From: a virus
Virus record (IMG/VR): IMGVR_UViG_3300042988_000468
Location: 1 to 48,420 of that record
Length of the DNA: 48,420 nt
Direction: 5' to 3' (one strand)
The notes below the pieces were generated by a model that was not told the DNA's origin, made no database searches, and saw only the letters and a list, made by a program, of their open reading frames with translations. Within the stretch, counting starts at the first letter, position 1. Each line of letters begins with the position of its first letter. Below are positions 21,785-31,500 of this stretch, in pieces. Position numbers and translations under genes: made by a program.

Positions 21785-22299
21785 TTTTCCTCCAGAGAGG
21801 GTTTTAGTCTGTGTAATTTTTTGGCGTTTGACAAGTGTTGCAGGACCTCTTCCATACAAGCCTTATCATTCTGACACACCTTCTCCATGATGTCCTCGTA
21901 GTCCCTTTGTCCAGGGTCTTTGAGCTTCTCTTCCACCTTGGCTTTGAGCCATTTGCGTCTCTCCTCTTTGGCTTGGTCGGCCACCTGGCGGATGCGCGCC
22001 ATGGTCTTTTTGATCTCCTGGCGCGTAACATAATCGCACAGCTTCGAGGTCTCGCAGAACTGGTCGATGGCTGTCTCGGTGTCGTTGAAGCCCTCGGCGT
22101 CCATGCACAAGTAGCCGATGCGTTCCACGTCCCATTGCTCCTTGGGGATGTCGCGCTTTTGCTCAGTGAGGGTGTGAGCGCAATGAGCACCGAACGGACC
22201 AAGGTCTCCGCACACTTCCTTGTTGTAGATTTTCGTTCGAGGGATGGCGGAGCAGCTACTTAGAGCGATTAACCAACCGATCAATAGCTTTCTTGGCAT
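21781..22299 (-). CDS. Outer-membrane lipoprotein of the lysis cassette
   Basis: 172 residues. The N-terminus ends in a lipobox (IALSSC, Cys16), so it should be lipidated. A conserved-looking head domain follows: KEVCGDLGPFGAHCAHTL, then RDIPKEQWD and GYLCM, with several cysteines that may form disulfides. The second half is a long charged helix. Its position before the endolysin suggests an outer-membrane spanin or other lysis lipoprotein, though it is longer than typical o-spanins. Gene 22256-22621 overlaps its first 44 bases. Confidence 0.75.
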   Translation of the reverse strand: MPRKLLIGWLIALSSCSAIPRTKIYNKEVCGDLGPFGAHCAHTLTEQKRDIPKEQWDVERIGYLCMDAEGFNDTETAIDQFCETSKLCDYVTRQEIKKTMARIRQVADQAKEERRKWLKAKVEEKLKDPGQRDYEDIMEKVCQNDKACMEEVLQHLSNAKKLHRLKPSLEEK

Positions 22300-22621
22300 T
22301 CTCCAAATCCTCCGGCTTCATGTAGAAGATGAGTTCCCTAATGGCTCTCTCGTAGTCGTCTCGTCGCAAGTTATTCTGGAAGCGGATCACAAGTACCGCG
22401 GTGTAATTGTATGCTCTCTCGTCGATCACGGCCGCTATGGTTTGAACAAGCCATTTGAAAAGGGACCGGATGACAGGGAGACCAAGCCAGGGGAATTTGG
22501 CTGTGGCGGCGGTTATGGCGAACTCCACTCCCAAGCCTTTGATGAGTGCGTCGAGTACAATTTTGATTACACTCAGCACTCGATTGTCAGGCTTCGGGAG
22601 TGGAACGTCCTCGGTCGCCAT
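22256..22621 (-). CDS. Candidate holin or membrane-associated lysis protein
   Basis: 121 residues with two hydrophobic stretches, VIKIVLDALIKGLGVEFAIT (about 17-36) and IRSLFKWLVQTIAAVID (about 51-67), separated by a short Pro-rich turn, then a charged helical C-terminus. The start is coupled to the previous stop (TAATG). The first stretch contains charges and may be an amphipathic rather than a classical membrane helix. It is a reasonable holin candidate by context, but family assignment is not possible. Confidence 0.55.
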   Translation of the reverse strand: MATEDVPLPKPDNRVLSVIKIVLDALIKGLGVEFAITAATAKFPWLGLPVIRSLFKWLVQTIAAVIDERAYNYTAVLVIRFQNNLRRDDYERAIRELIFYMKPEDLENAKKAIDRLVNRSK

Positions 22622-22848
22622 TACGCCATTTGCATGATGCTGGCTTTGAGCACAGCCAAGACTGCGTCATCCAGCGTTCCGGGGATGGCGGCAGACAGCT
22701 TGTCGAAGAAGTACGAAGCGTCTTCCGACACGCTCATCATCACTTCACCGCTCGCATGCTTGTGCGAGACTGCAACCAAGAGCTTACCCTTGACGATGCT
22801 GATGGTAACGTGGCCTTCCGTACCGAGGGGTTGCTTGACTAATTCCAT
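22621..22848 (-). CDS. Hypothetical protein in the lysis region
   Basis: 75 residues, with strands (HVTISIVKGKLLVAVSHK) and a C-terminal helix (TLDDAVLAVLKASIMQM). AAGGAGTG precedes the ATG. It lies between a TM/coiled-coil protein and the holin candidate. No signal peptide is present. It might be a lysis regulator or antiholin, but there is no motif to support this. Confidence 0.65.
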   Translation of the reverse strand: MELVKQPLGTEGHVTISIVKGKLLVAVSHKHASGEVMMSVSEDASYFFDKLSAAIPGTLDDAVLAVLKASIMQMA

Positions 22849-22849
22849 G

Positions 22850-23143
22850 TCACACTCCTTTTAATTCGAGTCTTTCGACCCGATGGTTTACTGCTTCAAG
22901 ATCGGACTTCACTTGTCCGATGCGGTTTGCTTGCTCTTTGAGATCATTCTTCACGGTCTCTCTGAGTTCTCTGACCTCTGCCGCCACATCTCTCACGGCT
23001 TTCTCCATGTCATGGAAGTGACCGGAGACCTTACGACCCATGACTTGCCAAACAACTCCCACGATGACGAGCTTACTTGTCAGATCCGCTTGCGCTGCTT
23101 TGGACAAGAAGCCAATCACATGGTTGAGTTCGACAAAATCCAC
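22850..23143 (-). CDS. Membrane-anchored coiled-coil protein (possible holin or i-spanin)
   Basis: 97 residues from the GTG at 23143, which overlaps the upstream stop as TAGTG; another GTG at 23167 would give 105 residues. A hydrophobic segment (LTSKLVIVGVVWQVMG) near the N-terminus is followed by a coiled coil to the end (VRDVAAEVRELRETV...). This topology matches class III-like small phage membrane proteins and also inner-membrane spanins. With the nearby lipoprotein, it could form a two-component spanin pair. That is inference from topology and neighbourhood. Confidence 0.6.
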   Translation of the reverse strand: MDFVELNHVIGFLSKAAQADLTSKLVIVGVVWQVMGRKVSGHFHDMEKAVRDVAAEVRELRETVKNDLKEQANRIGQVKSDLEAVNHRVERLELKGV

Positions 23144-23400
23144 TATTGACCTGCCATCTCTTCGCACAAGTCTTTGAGTAGACCAGTGGCCGAAGTGCAG
23201 CCGGACTTGATACGGTCCCGGCGCGACTTCGCCGATGTCTGCTTCGCCTTCTCGGACGCGATCCGGTTCGCATCAACCACGGCGTCGGCTTCCATCTTAG
23301 CGATCTCAGCTTCAGTCAGACAGATTTTCTTGTTGCTGACAATCTTGTTAGGGCACTCCTGCGCCAAAGCCAAGGACGCAACAAACAAAAAATACATCAT
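23143..23400 (-). CDS. Small secreted cysteine-containing protein
   Basis: 85 residues from ATG at 23400, with GGAG five bases upstream and ATGA overlap with the tail-fibre stop; the upstream extension lies inside the fibre gene and is not credible. Residues 1-15 (MMYFLFVASLALAQE) form a signal peptide. The mature part has four cysteines and a charged helix. It may be periplasmic and act in lysis or stabilise the envelope; the function is unknown. Confidence 0.65.
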   Translation of the reverse strand: MMYFLFVASLALAQECPNKIVSNKKICLTEAEIAKMEADAVVDANRIASEKAKQTSAKSRRDRIKSGCTSATGLLKDLCEEMAGQ

Positions 23401-24581
23401 GGTGTCTCCCGTAGTCCGTAAATTCTGAACCTGGCGTGTGCGATGTTGCCGGACGAAAAAGCGAACTTGATGCCGGTGATCGCACCCGTTCCACCGTCCC
23501 AAGTGCCGCCAGCTTTGCCGAGAACAAACGACGGCGTGCCAGAATAGTGACCAACGTCGCAGTAAAGCGTCTTGTATGTTGAATACTTCTGGTTAGCTGG
23601 ATCAGACAAGTGACAGAAGTAATCCCCTTGTTCGCCCCCCACGTTTCCGTGTGTGTTCAACTCGATCTCGGTGTCGCTTGCAGATCCAGTGGGGGTTGCA
23701 ACCCCGCCGTCTGCCGACGAGAAGCGCGCGTGTCGATACGACGTTGCCTTCCACGTTGCACCCGCATCATCCGAGAACGTGACAAGTAATTGCGCACCGT
23801 CTGTCTGTGGCTCAAGCGAACTGATGACGATAATGTAGTGCTCATAACTCGACGTGAGTTCAGACGTGAACGACACGCTTGCCGTGCTCGTCGCTGTCGT
23901 CTCCGCAAGCAGAACCATACCGGATGCAGCACTTGCGGCCGACCATGTCGGTACGCCTCCGGACACAGTCAGCACGTTGCTTGCGCTTCCAATCGGCAGC
24001 TTCGCAAGCGTGTTCGAACCACTCGCGTAAAGCAGATCACCCGTGGTCCAACTCGATTGTCCCGTGCCGCCATTGGCGTACCCGAGCGCGCCCGTCACGG
24101 CCGCTGCTTGCGCCAGGTTGACAGCACCGTAGCCAGGGTTTGCTGCGCCCATGGTGAGCACTTGGTATTGAGAGCCAGCAGCAAGAGAGCTTGGAGCAAC
24201 CCCTGCACCGCCGCCGATGACGAGCTGACTTGCCGTCAAAGCACCAGAGGAGGCGAGAGTCCCTGAGGCTGTGAAAGCCAGCACACCGCCCGAGGTACCG
24301 CTTGAAAGTCCAGTACCACCATTGGCGACCGCCACTTGACCGGAGCTGACCGCGCTGGCTGGGATGTTGCTCAAGGTGTTGGTTGAGCCGCTGATGCTCT
24401 TGTTGGTCAGTGTGTCCGTCGTAGCGCGACCAACGAGGGTGTCAGTCGAGGTCGGAAGGGTTAAGACTCCGGCTCCGTTTTTGAGGAACTGAGCGATGAC
24501 AGTCCGGCTACTCGATGGGCCAGCGATGGCCACGAGTGAGGCAAAGCCCAAGCTCAAGATGATCCAAATTTTACGAGACAT
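23397..24581 (-). CDS. Tail-fibre-like protein with a Sec signal peptide
   Basis: 394 residues. A typical signal peptide (MSRKIWIILSLGFASLVAIAG) is followed by fibre repeats: TNKSISGSTNTLSNIPASAV, ANGGTGLSSGTSGG and YANGGTGQSSWTTGD. The C-terminal 150 residues form a beta-rich head ending IYGLRETP, with EHYIIVISSL and FRIYGL strands like those of phage tip domains. A signal peptide on a virion protein is unexpected because phage particles assemble in the cytoplasm. The protein may be exported to bind debris or sibling receptors, or the peptide may act as a membrane anchor. It overlaps its neighbours. Confidence 0.78.
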   Translation of the reverse strand: MSRKIWIILSLGFASLVAIAGPSSSRTVIAQFLKNGAGVLTLPTSTDTLVGRATTDTLTNKSISGSTNTLSNIPASAVSSGQVAVANGGTGLSSGTSGGVLAFTASGTLASSGALTASQLVIGGGAGVAPSSLAAGSQYQVLTMGAANPGYGAVNLAQAAAVTGALGYANGGTGQSSWTTGDLLYASGSNTLAKLPIGSASNVLTVSGGVPTWSAASAASGMVLLAETTATSTASVSFTSELTSSYEHYIIVISSLEPQTDGAQLLVTFSDDAGATWKATSYRHARFSSADGGVATPTGSASDTEIELNTHGNVGGEQGDYFCHLSDPANQKYSTYKTLYCDVGHYSGTPSFVLGKAGGTWDGGTGAITGIKFAFSSGNIAHARFRIYGLRETP

Positions 24582-25567
24582 TACGCTCTCCTGTAGACTT
24601 CAGTCCAGTTGGTGCCATCCCAGAACAAAGCCAGCGTGTCGTCGGCTTCAAGGGTGCAGTCACCATTCAATGACAAACCGTTCCCGTTGACTAGAGTCAA
24701 AGTGTTGGTGTCGTTCCGACCGATGAGGAGGAGTTGCGATCCAACGGTGGTGCCGGCGTTGATCTGCGGGTTAGCCGAGATAGTAACCGCTCCGCCTGAG
24801 CCTTGGACGAAGTGAGCCTCACGCCCGTAGGCGTTGTAGGTGATACCCGTGCCGGCGACGATGTCTTGAGGCGTACCCCTGCTACCATAGACAGTGTACC
24901 CGGAAGCGGCAGCCGCCGCACTAGCCGCTGCCGCAGCCGCGGATGCCGCCGCAGCCGCCGCGGAAGCCGTAGCCGCCGCGGAGCTTGCGGCAGCAGCGGC
25001 CTCACTCGCAGCCGCGGCAACGCCCGCGTCAATGGCTGACTGGATGTCGGGGAAGGTAGGACCAAGGGCCAGACCATCCCCATCAGCATTGACGCCGATG
25101 ACAGCCTCAGGGTTTGACGCCATGTCCAAGGGGAGGGTGATGTCGAAGTCGTCAGGGTCGTCCACGTCGTCGAGCTTCACCGAGCGGGTCGTCTGGTAGG
25201 TCAGACGTTGGACAGCGCCAGCAATGCGATCCAGGGCCATCTCAAGCGCCCTGAGGGTGAAGCTAGAGAGGTTGTTGAACACCGAGGGTTGCGTCGGCTC
25301 GTCGTTGGCCAGGAGGAAGGTAATGGTGTAGTCGGTGTCCAGGGGGTCAACGAGATAGACCGTACCCTCGCCGTTGATCGGGTCGAAGTCCACACTCGAG
25401 ATGTAGGTCGTGTCGTCGCCGCGGACCTTCCAGACCTCATCACCTGCGGTGTCTTGGCAAAGGATCAAGAGCTGCGTCAACTCTTCGATTTTGAAGTCGA
25501 AGGTGAAGCTGTCCAAGGACCCATCGCCGACCCATTGTTCTTTTACGTTGTAGGTATCGCGTGACAT
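24581..25567 (-). CDS. Tail fibre with T7-like N-terminal domain
   Basis: 328 residues. The first 150 residues match the T7 tail-fibre attachment domain pattern: TYNVKEQWVGDGSLDSFTFD, FKIEELTQLLIL, VYLVDPLDTDYTITF and RALEMALDRIAGAVQRL. A long Ala/Ser-rich linker (about 180-220) follows, then a short beta C-terminal domain ending in LFWDGTNWTEVYRRA. It is shorter than T7 gp17, so the host-binding tip is probably provided by other proteins nearby. It should attach to the portal/tail tubular complex. It abuts the giant internal protein gene. Confidence 0.85.
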   Translation of the reverse strand: MSRDTYNVKEQWVGDGSLDSFTFDFKIEELTQLLILCQDTAGDEVWKVRGDDTTYISSVDFDPINGEGTVYLVDPLDTDYTITFLLANDEPTQPSVFNNLSSFTLRALEMALDRIAGAVQRLTYQTTRSVKLDDVDDPDDFDITLPLDMASNPEAVIGVNADGDGLALGPTFPDIQSAIDAGVAAAASEAAAAASSAAATASAAAAAASAAAAAASAAAAASGYTVYGSRGTPQDIVAGTGITYNAYGREAHFVQGSGGAVTISANPQINAGTTVGSQLLLIGRNDTNTLTLVNGNGLSLNGDCTLEADDTLALFWDGTNWTEVYRRA

Positions 25568-25579
25568 AACCTATCCTCT

Positions 25580-28500
25580 TTACTTGGTGTCCTTTTTGTC
25601 AATCAACGGGCGCACGAACTGGTCCAAATCCTCAACAGCCTTTTTCTCTTCCTCGGTCGCATCCGGAGGAGTGTATTCCTTCCAGTTGTCGATCATATTT
25701 TCGAGTTCATTCAATTTGGTTCGCTTGGCTCCTGGCATTCTCCATTTGTCAGCACCGATGATTTTCTTCCATTGCTCAACACCTTCCAATTGCCAAGGCA
25801 TTGCGTAGAGAAAAAGACCCCAAGTTTTATTGATGGCTTTTTCTTGAGTGTCGGTCGGAGGAACTCGATCATACATCCATTCCTTGTAATAGAAAACGGT
25901 CGTAGCTACGTCCGATGCGGATTTGGTTAAAGGTACGTCAATCCGCTTCGTGAGAGATTTCTGGTACACATTATTTATCGACCATTTAATCGGGCGACTC
26001 GCCCAATGGTCGCTCGTGTAGAGATCAAAAGGACCCTCAAGCATGTACTGAAGCATGTAATTGTAAGGCTCCGGCTTTGACCAATTACGCACTCTTCTGA
26101 GATCGGACACGACAGATTGTGGACTGCCATGGACCCATTCCTGATAAGCCCTCGTGACAGCCAGAAGAGTCAATACCCCGAGTAACCTACCGCCGACACG
26201 AGCTGCTGCTCGCCATGCTTTGTAATTTTTCTCGTACTCTTTTCGGATCTTCTCGCGTCTACCTTCGTCATCCGATGACGGTGGTTCGTCATCTCCTCCT
26301 GCGGGTGGTGGAGGTGGTTCGTCGCCACCACCAGATCCTCCACCGCCAATTCCGCCTCCTCTTTGACCAAGACCGATGACACCTAGTTTTACACCTTCAA
26401 TCACGTCTTTCGTGTCATACAAAGTGGATCTGTAGAATGAAGCCAGATTGTTGAGCATGTTCCGAGCGTCGTTGAAGTAGTAAGCAAGAGCCACATCGAC
26501 GATGGGAATTTTCTGAATAGGAGCTTGATCCTCTTTGCGACCATGGGTGAGCGATAGTCTGGAGATGCGGTAAGCCCATGCCTTGGCCGCGGCTACTCTC
26601 TCCTTGTCGCTCATCTTCGCAAGCTCCGCTTTCGACACCGGACCATCGCCGGCCATGTACTGAGAGTAAGCGGCGACAGCGTTGATGGTCTTGACGAGAA
26701 CATCAACAGCCATCATTCCAGCCATGGCGGGACGGACGGCATAGTTGCTGTAAAGCACATCTATGCTTCCGAAGATGCCGTATTTTTGTTTCTTCCTCGG
26801 GGTCAGTTTCATCACGTTACTGATGAGAGCGTTGTCCAAGCTCTCCATCCAATGACCAATGGTCGGATCAATTTCTACAGCCAACTCATAAGCCGCTTTC
26901 GTGAGCTTCGGATTGCGCATGAGTTTTTTGGCGGTGAAGCCCATGTGAAACAAGATCCCAGGTCCGGCGTTCATCACAACCTGAGACAGAGAAGAGAACT
27001 GAATCAACATGGTTGTCGCTTTGAAACCGAGGGCCTGAATGTCGAAGTTATTTTTCACATGACGAAGGAGATCCTTAACCATTCTCGTCGAGTCGGAGAA
27101 GTAATTGGCGTTCTCAGCCTGCATTCTTGTCGCAAGCTCGATGATGGTGCTCACGAGAATGTTGTACTTCGGACGACCGACAGCTCGGATAATTGCCGCT
27201 TTGATTTCTTTGTCTCTCAGAATCTTCAATGTGTCGATTGCGACTTCACGATAGCAAAGGTCGTGAATGACCTCTTCGTGTCCACGCACAAACCGCACGA
27301 AAGAGAGATCGAGAGGAGACCTAGAACCTTCACGCTGAATGAGGCGACCTTGTTCCGTCATCTCACCAGAGAAGCGTTTAGACAATTGACCGATGCCGCC
27401 TTTTTGAAAGAAGGCTGCTTTGGCGTCTTCGATCTCTCTGAGTGTCGAGTCAACGGCTTCTTTTTGAAAGTCGGTCACATATTTGGTCGGAACGTACCCG
27501 CCGCTATAGGCGACTCCTCTGTGGAAGTTAGGAATACCTTCGACGAAAACTACATCCTCACCCCTGGTGCGACGTTGAAGAGCCGCAGTCTCCGGTCGAT
27601 AGTCTTTGTACATATCGACCAATTTCTGCATGAGACGTACATCTTTGATCTCAAGCTCGCGGTCGAGAACCTTTTGAATCACCTGCAAAGAGACGCCACC
27701 TAAGTTGGTGGTTCTCTTAGGATTCAAATAAGGGTCACCACCGTAAGCCCATAAGACCATGAGCTGTGCCTTAGTCAGTTGTCCGTCGTTCAACTCTTTA
27801 ACGCCTTTGAATTCCGGTATCTCAATGATTTTGGAATCGAGGACTTTGAAATCGGCTTTTCCGTACTCCGCGATTAATGCTTCAAAATGCTCTTTGAAGA
27901 TTCTGGTCAATTCGAGTTCTCGAAGGTATCCACCCTTACCTTCCCATTGGCCGGATCCTCTGATGCGATCCCCGATGAGCTTCGCAAAAAAGCCATCCGT
28001 ATCTTCTATGTCTAGCTGACGCAAGACGTGATCTAAGTTACCGATCAAAGCGTCGAATGTTTGAAGACCGCGGATTCCCTTGCTGTACCAATCCGATACG
28101 GTATGGACACCACGTTCTTGAACAGGGTCGAAGTTGCGATCCTTGTTACCGGGATGATCTTTCAATTTCTCAGTCGCAGCTTCGCGGATGACTTCTATGG
28201 CGTCCACTTCCTTTTGGAGTCGCCATTTGTTTGACAGTCGATTCTTATAACCCGCCAGTTGATAGATAGCTCTGATCTTATCCGCCACGGTCAGGAATTG
28301 CTCGACGGTCATTTCAGTAAAATGCTGACGGAAATCGAGGAACTCAGCAGGCATTTCAAAGTCACCTTGACCGGAGCGCAAGAGCTTCTGAACAGTCTCG
28401 ATGTAAGCATCTCTGAGAGCGAGGTTGTTCTTGGTGGACGGATCGGTATTGAAAGCGAAAAGGCTCAATAGGAAATTGACCGAATCAACGTAAGTTTTTC

Positions 28501-31500
28501 CGGCCTTCCTCAAGCGACGTTGACCAGCAGGAGATTGAACTCGCATCGAGAAGCGCAAAGTGCGGTTGATTTGACCAATGCTACCCGCAGTCTGCTTTTG
28601 CATTTGAATAGCACGGGCTTGCTTCTCAAGCTCGGAGTAGGCTTTATCGGGCATACTTTTGAGCATGTTAGTGATGGCATTTTTTCGAGATACGTTCTCT
28701 GCCACCTTCCATTTTTGAACATTCAAATCTTTGATCGGTGTCTGAAGTACCGCTTCCCTAGCGTCGTATTTGATTTGTTTAACTTGAGGAGGAGGGAAGG
28801 AAATCCGCTTGATGCCCTTCTTCAGCTCGGTCCATTTATAGTCGCGGAGGTAATTCATCATGCGAGCTGCGAGGTACGTCTTGCGATCATAAGAACGCAG
28901 CTTCGCATGCCAATTGAGAGGTACCGAGTCCCTGATGCGAGACTGACGTTGCGCCTCTCCTGCTTTGACCCTGGCCGTGACCAATTGATCTCTGTCGGCA
29001 CCAAAGGATAAAAACTTGAGAAGCTCGTCACCATCAGTGACACCACCAATGAGTTCCGCGGCGTCTTCGAGTCTGTTACCTTCTCCTTTCTTACCGAAGA
29101 CCTGGCGCTTCTTCATTATCGGATTGTCCAGATAATGAAGCTGGTCATCGCGCAAGGACGCGGGGTCGATGAGATATATCGACCTTTTCCTTCCGTTCTC
29201 ACCTTCCATTTGATGAGCTGCGAATCTGTCGATAACCGCAAGGGCATTGGAGTTCTCGAGTCTTGAGTTCTCCTCCGCCGCCGCCGCTTCCTCGGCTATT
29301 ATATCGACTTCGTCGATGACCTTCTCCATCTCGTTTTGGAGAGTGTAGTCGATGTCCTCTTTGATGGACTTCTTAGCTTCCATCACAGCCGCTTCAAATC
29401 TGATTCTTTCTGTCTTCGGTATGATGTCCAAGAAGACCTGCGGATAAACGGTCGTGGACATATACTCTTCTTCAGCCGAGTTCGCTTTACCCTCAACGTC
29501 GAACTCCCAAGGACCAATCAGAAGATCGCCGTGGTTAGGGTCGAGATTCTTGAGCGTGGACTCAAGCTCTTGGAGCCTGGTGAAGTTCTCTTTTGCTTTC
29601 TTCTCACCGTAACCAAAGGTACCAACATAAGAGACAAGCCTCCCCTTGGCGTCGAGCGTGTACTCTCCGGCTTGGCGCAGGTACTCAAATTTGTCGGGAT
29701 TGTCGAGCACCTTCTCGAGCATGGACAGGTACATCTCTGCGTCGTCCCATCTCTTCTTTCCGAGAGCGACAGCCGCTTGTTGCGCCAGGTATTGAAGGCG
29801 GTTGTAAGGGGTGAGCTTCTTGTGCTCCTTGGCGTAGTTCGCAAGCAAGGAGTCGAGCTTCTTCTTGTACTCCTCGACGGTGGTCTTCTCACCCTTCTCG
29901 TTCAGGTAATCAACCTGCGCTCGGATATTCTCCTCATGCTCCTTAAGCCAGCCGTAGGAGTGCCTCAAAGTCGAGAGTGTCTTTCTGACCTTGTCCTCGA
30001 CGTTAACTCGACCAGCATTCTTTTGCGTCGGCATTTCAGCCATACGATGAGTAAGGTCTCCGACGTGCTCGACGAGGAAGCTCAACAATCCAGAGTGATG
30101 CTTCTGAATGGCACTCATCGCCGTCTCAGGCTTGCCTCTTTGTGAGTGAGCAAAATCATCGAACGCCTTTGAGACTTCTTCGGGAAGCTCCAATTTAGGA
30201 ACCTCTTTTATCTCACCGTCTCGATCCCACTTCTCCACAACCACAGGAGCCGGATGAGTGATGAGACCTTTCTTGACGGTACCGATCTCTTCCTTGATGC
30301 GCTTCTCAACGTAACCCGGTTGGAGGTCGCGCTCCTTTTTCAGCTCCTTACTTTTCGCAAGCCCGCTTTCTATTACAGGCTCAATCTCGGCGATCCTATC
30401 TTCAAGCCATTGTTTGCGATCTTTGTCGATACCAATGGCTCCACGCTCTTTGTCGATCTCGGTCATGGACTGAAGTTCGGTCTTCCATTCATCCATGACT
30501 TTTCGATTGTGAGCGACGGTCTTATCCACGTCCTCAATTGCGCGATTGAGACGACTCGTCTCTGACTCGAGATTGGGAGACTCCGGACGCTCCTCGGGTA
30601 TTTGTGTGACGTTGTCCGGACCAGTCTGACCCTCCATCGGCGTCTCAATACCAAGCTCTTTAAAGACCTTGATCCGTTGTACCTCTGCGTCTTGAATACC
30701 AGTCAGAAATTTCCGCGCTTGATCGACCGTAGGTCCATCGGGTCTGACCTGCAAAAGATCGCCCAACTCAGGATTAGTCATTGCGTATCGGACGAACCTG
30801 GCTATGGGTATTTCAACTGGTTGATTCATGTCTCGACCAGTAGCACCCGAAGGATCGAGAAGATCCGCAAACATCTGCTGATTCTTAGCAGACTTCGCTA
30901 AGGCTTCGACTTTATCCCGAGGAACGAAGAATTTAGTCAGACCGACTTTCTCGGCAATGTAAGCAATGGCGTCATCTACTCTCTCGGGAGCAAACCCTTC
31001 CATGACCATACTCTTGACGTGTTTGATGGTCAGCTCGAGCGCATCCTGTGCGTGAAGCACGTCGATGGATTTACGGATGTTCTGCTCACCTCTGGTACCT
31101 TGACCGAGGAGTTTTAAGCCACCACCGCCACCAGGAGGTGGAGGAGGTTTCGGACCAGAGGAAGCCGGAATCTCACGGGTAGGCGGAGGAAGCGCACGAA
31201 GGTTGTCGGGAGTTACGTCTCTCTCCATCGGAGGTTCAGGAGGAGGTTTCATATTGCGAAGTGCTTGCTCGCTTCTTCGTGCGTACTCGGCCTTCATGCC
31301 CGGATACATGAGAGCGTTGACACCAGTGGCTACAACACCAGTGGTGACAGCGCCCACAGCTCCGGCCTCCGCAACTCGACCCGCGTACTCTTTCGCCTTC
31401 TCCCCGGCCGCAATGAGTCCATTGGTGAAGCTGACCTCGGTCCCATCCCAAGTCTGGGCGATCTCGTTTGTCACAATGCGTCCGACTTCGATCAAAGCCG

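Noticed and set aside
18229-25567. Diversity-generating retroelement linked to tail fibres (as in Bordetella phage BPP-1)
   Set aside because: Capsid genes resemble that group, but no reverse transcriptase and no template/variable repeat pair were found.
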